A DNA stretch of 64,000 nucleotides, taken from positions 20,768,501 to 20,832,500 of the forward strand of contig JAYKKI010000006.1 of the NCBI GenBank assembly GCA_039881145.1, given 5' to 3'. This document shows, piece by piece, positions 32,573 to 44,460 of the stretch; the first letter of the stretch is position 1; each line of letters opens with the position of its first letter. Below the pieces are notes generated by a model. That model worked only from the letters and a program-made list of their open reading frames with translations, did no database searches and was not told the origin of the DNA. A program made the position numbers and the translations under genes. This stretch comes from Druceiella hillmani. Taxonomy: Eukaryota > Arthropoda > Insecta > Lepidoptera > Hepialidae.

Positions 32573-35185
32573 GAAGCTTAATATTTCGCAAATGGAGTTT
32601 AAACATGGCAAACGGTAAATTAAACATCAATTCCATTTTGAAAAACTCCAATGACGCCCCACTCGGTGCAGTGGGTAAACAACTTTTCTTCTTCATTTTA
32701 CATGTTTGAGGAATTACGTTAAAACAAAAAAAAATTGTTATGTTCTAATTTAGATGCCCAACTAAGAGCGATACTTGCACATTTCTTGCATGTTGCCTAC
32801 TGTGAACACTGTAATAATTATGACGAAATATTCAGTATAATTTAATATTAGTCTGTTCGAAAAATGGGAAAATTCATGCATAGACAGGTAGACACACATA
32901 CATACGTGTGATTGCGCGTGCGTGTATGTACGTTTATGGAATGTACAAGTCTATCTTATCATATAAACATATTATAAAAAGCTAAATAATGTTTACATAT
33001 AATTATAAAAATTAAATTTATCGCGTAAATTTTTTTCAAATAAAAATTGACACCGAAATAAATTTCCTACATAATGCACTAATTTCTAAAAGGTTATATA
33101 AATTTGGAAATTCTGAAACATTAATAACTATCGACCCGTGGTTTTCAGATACTGACAATAAAAATGAGCTAAGAATGATACCAGATAAGAATGAGCTTAC
33201 AATAAACTCTGTTATACACTGATTCAAGTAGTTCTTGGTCTACCGATGGCTTTTAAACGTGCTTTCTAAAGCACAAAGATTAAAAAAAACTAGTTGAGCC
33301 ACGCATAAATATATATCGCTTTATTATCCACACGAGATTGAAATTGCCATTTTCCTGATTGCTATTCAACCTTTATACTAATGGGCCACAACGGTTATGA
33401 ATTTTGAGAGTACTTATAGCTTAGCCAGAGATTTGTTCGACATTCAAACTGCAATGTATCCAATGTCTGCCAACACAATACAATGTATGTTCTTTATTGC
33501 ATGTCCATTAACAAGAGTTAGAACTAACACTAGTAAATGTTTCGGAGTTTATAGCCTGGGCGGTTTTAGTTAAAGAGATATTATAAGTCGATTTTACGGA
33601 ATCTCATATCATGACATTAAATATTATGGAATGTATAATCCATGAAACGTTATGGTTTGAAAAAACTTTAGGGTTCTTAAAAGGTTATCAATATTATTTC
33701 TTTCAAAACAATAGGATAAATTCCAGCTTTAAGTCCTTAAAAATGATAAATCTGTTGTGAAACAACTGATAAATAGTACGGAATATGATTTAGGGATTGA
33801 TAAATAGTATGGAATATGATAAGGAATTATGTGAATTATTGACTGATAAATAGTACGGAATATGATCAAGACATCTGTGTAAGTAGCAAGTACAAATATG
33901 CAAATGCAGAAAATTAAGTAGACTGAATAAGAAAGATTAAGTAGATATTGGTCAGATTAGGAAAAGGGTAGTTTTTTAAAAGTCGTAAAAATATAGGTTA
34001 ATTAAACAGAAATAGTAAAAAAATATAAAAACTGATGAATAAATAAGCCAGTTATGAATATAAAAACAATCTTGGCAGGGTGGAATATAATGGGAATTAC
34101 AAAAAATTACATCATAGTTCGCTACTTTCCTTTAAGTTTTAAAGGTATAAAATCTTAAAGAACTCTGACCGACTTTTAAAATTGGTTAAATTTCTTTCGC
34201 TCCTTGCCATTTGAAAAAATCATTTATGTTATTTATTATCAATGAGTAGAATTTTATGAAAATCATGAATAGTCGTTTCGTCATGAATAGACGAACAAAG
34301 TATACGAGCGAGAATATATCCTTTATGACATTACTGCAAGTGGAAAACAGATTACATTAAGTGAAAAAATACAACTATTTTAACAGATAAAAGTATCCGA
34401 TAGTTTCTTGCTTCTATGGCATCTCACACTATTTTAGTATTTTCAAGTATTTTTACATAATATTTCTACAATATTATTTTAGAATAAGCAGTGTTGTCTT
34501 GTTCAGAATTGGATCGTGAAGTGACATATATGAATCCAAATCAAGAGACATTTCACAGGTAAATGCGATGCACGTACTTCCTTTTTTATCACTAATTTTC
34601 CGCTAAATTATCGTTTAACTAGACTTGGTCAAATATACCTGTCATAGTAAATATCTTCTATTTTACGTTTCATTAATTGCTTTCATATTTTGTGTGTTTT
34701 GGTAATTGTTTTCATATCAAGTGTTCTTAATATAAAGTACTTAAAGAAAATACAGCCTTGTCAATTTTTTTAGTAATATTGTGTTTTCCGTCACACTTTT
34801 GATGACATCTTTCGAAATTTTTGAGATATTAGGATAATTAAAAAGAAACATTGCGTCATTAATGATTTTGAGTATATAATTATGTAATATCATTCTTTTC
34901 TAAAAATTTAATTTCTCTCTGACAAGAGTGCAAAACACATTGTAATACATTAGCATTAGCCAAATATAATAAATTATGTATTGAGATAAACATTTATATT
35001 TTTCCAGAAGTAAATTAAAATTTTAATATTAGGAATAAATGCTCTGCGGTCAATGCTCCTAATTTCAACATACATGGAAAATTTTAATTTTTGGTCTCTT
35101 AAAATGCCTTACTTAAACACACAACGCTTTAATTTTGTATTATGATTTTTAACATACGTATTTCGTGGGTGGTAGTGTGCTTGAA
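32573..35185. other. Block A, matching 54.43-57.2 kb
   Basis: No gene seen. Matches: 33190-33270 with 55090-55165 (shared 'ttatacactgat.caagt' and 'ggcttttaaa'); 33330-33420 with 55215-55310; 33420-33540 with 55320-55450; 33843-33900 with 55588-55645 (shared 'gtaagtagcaagta'). Confidence 0.7.
33766..33866 (+). repeat. 24-bp repeat, three dispersed-tandem copies
   Basis: 'ctgataaatagtacggaata' followed by 'tgat' occurs at 33766-33789, 33797-33820 and 33843-33866 with unrelated spacers of 7 and 22 bp. Block B has one copy (about 55590-55613). Confidence 0.9.
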
Positions 35186-35290
35186 GTGTTTTGGATAATT
35201 TCATTTTGACACCCTCATAATTTAGCTGCAGAGAATCCTGAAAGTCTAAGTTTTAACAAGAGGGAAGATGGGTCTCAAATGTTTGCCCAT
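35186..35290. other. Conserved island, A copy
   Basis: 'gacaccctcataatttagct' and 'gagaatcctgaaagtctaag' with 'acaagaggga' match 57233-57305 at roughly 85-90% by eye. No shared open frame found. Confidence 0.7.
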
Positions 35291-37146
35291 CTATATCCGC
35301 GGTAGTTATTTACATATAATATATCTTCTATAATATCTCAAATATTTGACATCAAAATTCCGCGAACTCAGTTCCATGTTGTGGTATGTATTATATTTCA
35401 TAAATTTTGATTCACTTTTACATTTTTTAAACAAAGCTCTAAAATAATTTGACTCCTGTCATCTCACTACTTTTACAGCTACTGTTTAAAGACAAACTTG
35501 GTCCTTTTTCGGAAAAATATTTCTATTTGTGAATTTTGTTCAAAATTGCACTGAGGGTGAATTTTATTTCATATTGTTTCAAATATATATTAAAGCTTCT
35601 CGGAAATTCAGAACTTGTAGGCATTTAATAATGCTACTTAATTTAATTAGGCTAAGCGCAATTTACTATCCATTAAACCATCTAATAACATACAAAATTT
35701 GGCGCCAAAATTTTAATCCCCTAAATATAAAAACGGGTACTTATAGCTGCGAGATAGAGTATTTCTATAAAAAACATGTTTATTAATGTGGGCGGTTGTA
35801 ACTTGAAAAAAAGGCAATATTTTATACAGAATTCTTGGCTTTTTTGTAAGAGTCTCGCAGAATTACTTTTTTTCATTTAATAATTGATTTGCATATATTT
35901 ATCGGTATATTACAAAAACCTATTCGTAACGATAAAGATTAAAGAAGGCATATATTAGATGCACACACAAAGAACTATAAAACATAACGGTGGCACATTT
36001 CGACAAATTTAGTTTCACTGATCATAAATAAATCACACCTTGGTGCGACCGCGATCGTGCAATTGAACAGTGAAACACCGCTAGAAACTGGAGAGTTCCG
36101 ATATCGTTCGGTTCTAAAGAGTGGTATAAAAAACAGATTATGATTGTGTGAACGCAGGAAATTATCAGGTATGAAGAATGAAAATATATTCAATTATACA
36201 GAGCACAGACTTTTTCCTTTTAATAGCTAGAAGTTGAATTTCATTAGTGCAACGTCTTTTCTGCGAGTTTTTTTCTGAAATTGGTGGAAAATAGAAAGGT
36301 GAAGTAACTATACTGTCACATACACAGATATCGAAGGAGCGCTTTTTGCACACGTTCAATCATCAAACTGTACAATTTTATAGTCATTATGGCAGAAATT
36401 TTTGAAACGAATCATACAGGCAGATTTAAAATGATATTAACTATAATAATATATATTATTCAATTTAACAAGAAGTTTAAGGATTCGGAGTGACGTAACT
36501 GATTTTGTTGTGAGTTTTAAAAATTAATAAAAATGTTTATCAGTTACCTTATTTCTACTACGCCTTAAATAAAGTGATCGATCGTCATTTAAAGGCCCAC
36601 TAGGTAAACCAATATTACTGAGCTGAAAATAATTTTAATGAAAGTTAGCAACTAATTTTTATTTCGATTTAAAATCTACAGTTTAAAAATTAAAGAACAC
36701 GGTGAATGTTACTTTGAATCTTAATATTTGGTATACGTAGCATAATAATGGAAAATATTAAGAGAAACTACAAATTAATTTTCAAACACTTTTACAGTGA
36801 CATTTCCCTAGACAAAATGTACGTAAAATAGACATTTTCAAAGACTTTCAAAAATATTTTACTCGACAGTATGTGCGGAAAAATAATCGCACCCGGCCAC
36901 ACCCTTTTATTAAATTAAAACAATTGTTTTTTTGATCACACATGAACACAAAGATAAAATATAATTGATAAGGTTTCGTTTTGGAAAACTAAAAAAATTA
37001 TATCGTAATTCTGAAGGTATTTTATTTCTTATGGCCGGATCTAATCAGTCAACATTGTATGTTATTGAATGTTTCTGTAAGTAATATTTTCTACTTATAA
37101 CTTAACTCTAATACTTCAAATGTTAATTGACAAATATTTATTTAAA
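35291..37146. other. Block A, right part before the Helitron
   Basis: No gene seen. 37031-37078 ('atggccggatctaatcagtc...') matches 58041-58095. The last paralogous bases before the Helitron are 'attgacaaatatttatttaaa'. Confidence 0.65.
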
Positions 37147-37164
37147 CTAGCGGTCGCCCAGTGG

Positions 37165-37185
37165 TCGAAATTCGACCATAATAAA
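37165..37185 (-). terminator. Helitron 3' hairpin
   Basis: 'ggtcgaa' and 'ttcgacc' pair with almost no loop, about 15-20 bp upstream of the CTAG end. This is the position at which Helitron hairpins are thought to terminate rolling-circle transfer. Confidence 0.7.
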
Positions 37186-37509
37186 TTTAAATTATAAGTT
37201 ATTTAATATAAATTATTTAAATATATAGTCCTCAAACATTATTAAGGTTCTGTTGTCAAAGACTATATACTAATATAACCACAGATTTCGCCAACGCTGT
37301 TATTTTCCTATTTAAAAAAAATAAATTATATGGAATTCAAAAATGAGAAAAATAAATAATACCTAATATATTTATTTTTTTCCTTAAATATATTTTAAAA
37401 AAAAATATTGAAACAGAACATGCTGTAAGATGATGCGAAATAAAAAAATTATGGGGTAAAAATGATCTCCATTGAATAGCATTTTTTATCGCATATTGCG
37501 ATAATATAA

Positions 37510-40500
37510 TTAACGATTTAAAACTTTTCTGAAAACAATTTTTTTTGTAAAAACTCTTTCATCGTTTGCTAAACGTCCTTGACCGTTATATTCGGAAATA
37601 TAAAACCTTAAACCATCGAATGAACGAACTCTACTTGCTGCGACATACAATTGCCAATGTGTGAAAACTGGCCGATTCAATAAAATTCCAACGTTTTGGA
37701 ATGTTTGTCCTTGAAACTTATTTATTGTCATCGCAAATGCAGGTATTATAGGAAATTGTGCTCTTTGAAAGTTAAACGGTAAAATAGTTCCAGAGTACGT
37801 TAAATGTATACGTGGAATCAAAATTCTCTTACTGCGTGCGGTCCCAATTAAAAGTTCGCAATCTATTAAATTTCAATGCATAAATTTGAAGCGCATTCTT
37901 GTTCCATTGACTAATGCGTCCTTAGTATTTAAGTTTCTGATCAATAAAACTATGCAATTAACTTTCAATACTAACTTTGTGAACTAAGCGGTGGTAAACC
38001 ACTAAGAGACAAAGAATATAAAAACTCTACTGGATAGTTATTGATGTCATTGTCATTATCACAAATTATTTTATCATAGCTATGATATTTTCGCTGTTCA
38101 CCAGGAATTTGATTAAGTATATCAGTATTAATCAAAGTACAATCGTCATTTGTAGGTGCTAAAATAACAGAGTTCAATATATTTTCTGAGAGTATGTTAT
38201 TGGAAATATTTCCATACACCTCATCAATAATATTGTTTTTATCTCCTATTAATTGATGAGGTATTTCAATAACATTTTTACCAAACTGAAGGAATTGTGG
38301 GGCCTCATCATTTCCAATTTTTTTCAAGAATTCTACAAATTCTATTTCATTTGGCAAAGCTCTCATATTTCGAGGAAATGTAACTTTATGAAAATTAGGA
38401 AATTCATGCCAACTTGTAACACAATTTTCAATTAAAGTTCCACGTGATCCGTGTGGGATTACTGGTAAGATTTGCCGAAAATCACCGCACAGAAGTATAG
38501 TTTTTCTTCCAAACACTATGTTTATGGTTTTCATCACATAGATCACTCAATAATCTATCTATGATTTTTAACACTTGCAAATTTGTCCTGACACCCGCCA
38601 TTCATTATCATTTGTAGCTATTCCACGAGCATGGCACGCCTCAACAAAAGAAGGGTATAAAAATTCATTGTATGTTCTAACATCCTCGAATGATTTCAGA
38701 CCACAGACATGTAATAAAAGCAATCGTAAGTGAAAAAGTTCGATATCTTTTGGTGACACTACATATATCCTTGTAATGATTTTATCACCTCCACGGCTTC
38801 TCTTCTTCCATTTATTTCGGGAATCTTCCCACACATAATGCATAGGAATTTCAGTATATTTATACTCTCTTTCTGATGGATCTGATCGATTCAACTCAAA
38901 AAATGCTAATAATTTTGTTTGTCTTTCATTATCAATTATTTGACGTTTTCGCCCTTCTCGAAAGTATACATTCTGTCGACGCGGTAAATGAATATCAAGT
39001 CTGATTATAGTATGTGACTGAAAATGCATTGGTAATTCATAGATGCGCCATATGGCTTCTGTTGATCCTACATAACGACCAATTAAAAAATTGGTAACTT
39101 CATTAATTTCTATATTTTGACCTTGTTCATTTCCACCAGACCCTAGTTCAACAGATGCACTGTCATAGCCTTTATACACATATTTATAAATATATTTGAC
39201 AATTTTGACTATAGTACATACTTCAACATTTATATGGCAATTAAATTTAGCAAGTAAATATGGATTGTATGGTACAACATATCGATTGTCAAGGCAACTA
39301 CCACGAACTTCTGCATTAATACCATTATCACGTCTTTTGTATAATGGATACCCATTTAACGATTCACGTGTAGTTTCATTAAATCGTTTTGGATACTCTT
39401 TTATACATTTTGCATCTCTCATACATACAGAATTAGGATTAAGTACTCCGCATGGACCATGCATCATATGTTTTACAACATATTTATGTAATGTTGGATG
39501 TGTTAAGCATGAGGCAATCCTCTTTTTTGAAATTCAATTGTATAAATGAGTGCTTCAACTTTACCAAAGATATTATTTTGTATAAGGCCCTTTATGAATG
39601 CTTTCAACTTTGACTTGAATTCATGCACAATAATATCAGGTCTAAAATTAGCAGCTTCACCTACACCACTGTTGATAACTATTTCTGGCCAACTTGGATT
39701 GCAAGTCATTGTAATAAATAAAGACGGTTTTCCGAAATGTTGTACAATTGACATTGCATCTAAATAATTCTGATACATATTTCTTGGAGATCCATTGAAC
39801 GAAGATGGTAAAATTATTCTACGGCCAAGCTTACTGGCATTGATGTTCAATTCTATGTAGTCTGTTAAATTGTCGTAAACTTCAGATCTAAGAATTGTTT
39901 GATTTTGTCGAATGCAATGTAATCTTGAGCCCTCTATTCTCACATACATATCAACTATCCACTGCAGAAATAATTTTTTGTGAATGGTGCTAGATGCTGA
40001 AATCTTCTTTAATCGCAAGTCGATAGGCTGCATACTGAAGCATGGGTATTTTTTTTCTGGGTGCTCTTGAATTAGATATAGTTGGCACGTTATGAGGAAT
40101 ATTGATATGCCACCCAGTATCACCATTTGAAAAAAGTAATGGATGTGCTCAAGGGTCTATTGATGAATTTAAAACTGAGATATTTTTGATGATACTATTA
40201 ACTTTTGAAAATGAAATCATATTTCGTTCAAAGGTGGCTCACAATCAACTGTACTAAATATTACTGCTACATCAGTTTGAACTGCATCATTTGAGTTGAT
40301 TTAAATCATGATTTACATTAATGAGCATACAAATTTCTTTTTTTTATTTTCAACTTTGTGACAATGATGTTTCATTGCAATGAATGACCGAAACAAAGGA
40401 TTACTGCGTTCCAATTTAAGAGTTATTTTGCGCATTATATTATTATTGCATGTTGGATTAAAATGTTGTTGTAATCTATAATTGATAATACATAATTGAT

Positions 40501-40940
40501 AGTGTTGACATCATAAAAATCGAATTGCGCACAACATGGTGAGCGACCATATGCCGCATTCATTGAACCTGATCTGTGATAAAAATATCAGGTTTTTGAA
40601 ATGATACACTCCACTTGTAACTGCCCCGCAAATTTTAGCTTTTGAGCTAACCATAGCAAATGATGAATTATATTTGCGAATGTTTTCAAAATAATTGTTT
40701 GCCTTACTTTTGATTGAAGGTTCATTTCAAATAAGTCCATAATACAGTGATTTAAAATATTCATTTTGACTTAAGGGAGGTAATATTACTTTACCCTTAT
40801 GACAACATTAAGTGAATTCAGTCCTGTCACTTAAAGTCACTTCATATTCCAAACGTTTCGCATTGCAAAACCTGCATTGTAAATCCATTAATCCACGATC
40901 ATAACTATGAAAAAGTCTTGGAATTACATTTAGTGCACAT
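37510..40940 (-). pseudogene. Helitron Rep-PIF1 helicase polyprotein (broken and internally deleted)
   Basis: Would nick and transfer a single strand (HUH/Y2 Rep) and unwind DNA (PIF1-type helicase). From N to C: a CX2C-type finger 'LQCRFCNAKR' (about 40880) with 'CCHKGKVILPPL'; 'ENIRKYNSSFAMV' (about 40700-40660); 'NGDTGWHINIPHN' (about 40100); the Helitron_like_N Rep core with 'RRIILPSSFNGSPR', 'FITMTCNPSWPEI' and 'EFQKRGLPHA' (40126-39503). A TAA then falls inside the HUH motif. A second frame, 39467-38568, holds 'MHGPCG' and the Y2 motif 'KYIYKYVYKGYD'. The helicase resumes near 38560 with 'CGDFRQILPVIPHGSR' (38472-38486), and 'MTINKFQGQTFQNVGI' and 'QLYVAASRVRS' at 37750-37620. No Walker A (GxxGxGKT) is visible, and the long linker between Rep and helicase is missing, so a large deletion lies near 38560. 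Several further stops and shifts. Confidence 0.92.
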
Positions 40941-41129
40941 TTATATGTATCTCTACTTACTTCTTCATTTGTAAACTATTAATATTATTTAAATTTGCGT
41001 TTGGTCTATTAATATGTGTATGCGAAACAAACTATGAATATGATATTATCATAATTATGATTATTTTTGACATTCAGTAAGACTATGGACAAATAATATT
41101 AATCTCAGTTTGACCATAGACTTCAACCA

Positions 41130-42185
41130 TAAACAAAATAGTACATATGTGTGTGTACATATATGTGTGTGTCAAAAGCATGTATTTCTAATAAAAATCT
41201 ATATATCTCCTTCGATATAAAAATATTAGCTTTCAGCACTCTTCTCCATATAAACTTTAACTGTGTCAAATTTCATACTCCTCCGGACGCGTAATTTTCG
41301 TAAAAAGGAGTATAAAGGTTTTGCTTCGCATATTAAGATTTTGGTTATTATTAACCTTTAAATTATGATCATTATTAACCTTTAGAAAATTGAATAATAT
41401 TTTATTAAATAGTAATAACTCTAATTTCAGATAAAAGGTCAATTTTTTTACTACTATATATGGGAAAATAACAAAGTTAAAGCACAATAACTTAGAAACT
41501 GTCTGGCAGATAAACTACAATGGAAAGCCAGCGGAAAAATAAAATTATTGACAACTCATATGTCAGTATGTGTCTATATACATGTGTGTGTGTGTCAAAC
41601 GCATGGTAGTATGTGTAATGTTTTTTTTATTAATTTAATGTGTTTCTAATGCATTATTATATAACAATTTTAGCTTTCCGTACTCCTCCATACAAACTTT
41701 AACTGTGCCAAATTTCATACTCATCCGTCTGCGTAATTTTCGTAAAAGAGTTACAACGTTTTTGCTTCACATATTAATATTATGATTATTATTAATATTT
41801 TTACATTAAATGATAACAACTGTAATTCTAGATAAAAGATCAGTTCTTTTACTATTACATGTGAGAAAATAACAAAGTTGAAGCACAATAACTTGCGAAC
41901 TGTCTGGCAGATAAACTACAATGGAAAACCAGCGGAAAAATAAAACTATAGACTACTCATATGTCAATTGTATGTATATACATGTGTGTGTCAAATGCAT
42001 GGTAGTGTGTGTAATGTTTTATTGATTGATTTAATGTACTTTATGAGCATTATTATTGAAAAATATTAGCGTTCTGCACTTCTCCTACATATAAACTATA
42101 AGTATGCCAAATTTTATACTCCTCCGTCCCCGCAATTTTCGTAAAAAGGGGTCCGAAGTTTTTGCTTCACGTATTAATATTTAGA
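41130..42185 (-). repeat. Helitron 5' terminus tandemly repeated about 2.5 times (400-440 bp period)
   Basis: The phrase 'gtaattttcgtaaaa' with 'tttgcttc.c.tattaa' recurs at about 41290, 41731 and 42131. Between them 'ctgtctggcagataaactac' and 'ccagcggaaaaataaaa' recur at about 41500 and 41900, and 'catgtgtgtgt' tracts at 41150, 41580 and 41980. Each unit carries a candidate TC start on the minus strand. Units differ by roughly 10-20%. Confidence 0.88.
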
Positions 42186-42261
42186 TTACACTACACGATA
42201 TTGCATGTATTATATTTACAAAAAAATATAAATCTGTTAAAAATATTATGAATGTATTATT

Positions 42262-42298
<37 letters not shown>

Positions 42299-42700
42299 AT
42301 ATTAACATATTCCTATCCGTATTTACCCATAGATAAACACCTTCACTAAAATAATGTTTCATTTGATATGGTTTATTGATCAGAAGTTTGATGCTCGTCC
42401 AGCTCTTCCAGAACAGACTACTTATAATCATACTTCGTCTTTTAGTTAGGCCTGTTATTAGTAAGTATATTTTTAAGGCAAGGTAAGAGACAAACCTCTG
42501 CCTACATCTGATACATGAACCAAATTGAAATTGTCATGAGATCAATTGTTATATGTCTATCGACTACCCAATGGAATGTAAGTTTATATGTAACTGGCTC
42601 AGTACCATTTTAATATCAAGTAGATTTATGTTGCGTACCAGGAAACTGCAAATCAAAAATCTAATAGATAATATCGTATTGATAGATATAATTTTAATCA
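42186..42700. other. Block A resumes, matching 58.12-58.55 kb
   Basis: 42187-42220 matches 58122-58155. 42390-42470 ('tgatcagaagtttgatgctcg') matches 58310-58390. 42615-42660 ('atatcaagtagatttatgttgcgtacca') matches 58488-58520. Contains a (TA)n run (42262-42303). No gene. Confidence 0.75.
42262..42303. repeat. (TA)n microsatellite
   Basis: TA run with one 'ttta' interruption, absent at the homologous block B position. Confidence 0.95.
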
Positions 42701-44405
42701 ATCTATTTCAGCTCATTTAATTTGTTTGCAGGATTCGTTATCTTAAGGCTTATTTATTTTTAGCAATGTTTTCAGTCCATCGGGTCATCAGTGGTTCTAA
42801 ATTCTCAATGAATAAGATTGTCAAATAAAATTTATACATAATATGTAGTTTGATGTATTAGAAAAGGTATTTGAAATGATTTGTATTTACATTTTGAGGA
42901 GCCCCCGAATAAGCAAAAACATTCTGAATGAACTAAAGTGTGAACCGTTTAGTCAAATTATTTTTTCTTCTTCTATTATTTATTTTACATATTTAAATTT
43001 CCGAGTAAAAAATTTAAAAATACATAATTTACTTATTGTTTTTATATATTTACTTGACTAGTTTGTGTACGTAAAGCGACTTGGCAATTTTGCACAATGA
43101 AATTTTTCTGTGGCGTAACGCGTAATTCAAATTCCATTACGTTTTCTTTAGTAATATATTTGTCTGGTGCTTCCTGTAGTCGCTAATAGTCATGTGAAAC
43201 TTTACTTCCATGAATAAAGCAAAGGAAAATATAAAGTGAATGAAACAAATCCCACATTTAAGGCAGTCTTGCCACTCACTTCATAGCTTCAATTCAATCT
43301 AATAATTTTTTTAAATATTATCGATAGCAGCAATGTTCTGACCTAATTTTTACTAAAATTTTTGGCTGACATATTCTTTCTGTCCCTTATTTAATATGTA
43401 CTATCGTTATAAATTCTTATAACTTTATATTCTCCGGAAATTGGTTCTTGCAACTTGTTGGAAGGGTTACAATATACTGATGCCAGTTAAACTCTCCTTT
43501 TAACTACGTGTAAGTCTGGAAAATTGCAAAAAGCTGGATGCTGACTGGATTAAAATTTCTCACATATAACCCAGAATGAATTTGCACTTACTGTCTCCCT
43601 CGATGGGTACGGGCAGGTAATAATTTTAACAAATGAAAAATTACCTATCCAGACTACATGAAACGGTAAAGGTGCATTGAAGGTTCCTCAGGTGGATTTT
43701 GACATACCTTTAAGTTGCACAATTTTTTATTTAGAATCAAAATATATCATTTCTAACTTGCATCAACCTAAGTCAATACATAATTGCTGAATTAAAAATT
43801 CACTGAAAAATTGCGAAATGTCAATTACCAAACGGTGGATGGATATTAAGAATAACGAAATTATTATTCGACGAAAACGAATCATCCAAATCATCATTTA
43901 ATTGATGTAATATTACATCAATCAAATACTTATACATCGGCTACAAGCACTGGTCCAATCACATCGACGTCACTTATTTCATTGCAGGTGAAAAAACTGT
44001 TTTGATTAATGAAATAATTTATTTGTTCGGTTCTATTTTAATTATAATTATGTATAAAGCTTTGCATTATTTTTTCACATGGTAAAATATTTTCTAGAAC
44101 GTACGAATAAAAATAGTAATGAATGCGGATGATTATCGCACATGATTCCTTGTTCTTACACTGCCTCTAAAATTACAGAATGTAATAATAATTAAAATGT
44201 AATAATTTTGCAACTACGCTTGTTTGGCAGTTCGCATAATTTGTTTTTTATTTAGTTAATTTCCATAAAAAGTTCAAGAAATGCATCCAAAAATTTTATT
44301 ATGTTTTCTGATACGCACTTCACATACACTCAGATACGCATTTGGTCAGTTATGGAAACGTAAATATTCGATGAAGACAGAAAATAAAAATATTTTATAC
44401 ACACG

Positions 44406-44410
<5 letters not shown>

Positions 44411-44460
<50 letters not shown>
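44411..44460. repeat. (TA)n microsatellite
   Basis: TA run preceded by 'acacgcacac'. Confidence 0.95.

Larger units (their letters stand above)
37147..42185 (-). mobile_element. Helitron, 5.04 kb, both termini present
   Basis: Read on the minus strand, the element starts TC at 42185 ('tctaaatattaatacgtgaag') and ends at 37147 in '...gggcgaccgctag' followed by T. The ends TC and CTAG, insertion between A and T (A on one side at 37146, T 42186 on the other) and no target duplication are the Helitron hallmarks. A short hairpin 'ggtcgaatttcgacc' lies about 15 bp before the 3' end. The paralogous empty site in block B is A58121/T58122. It encodes a broken Rep-helicase (37510-40940) and has a tandemly repeated 5' terminus (41.13-42.185 kb). 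Confidence 0.93.
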
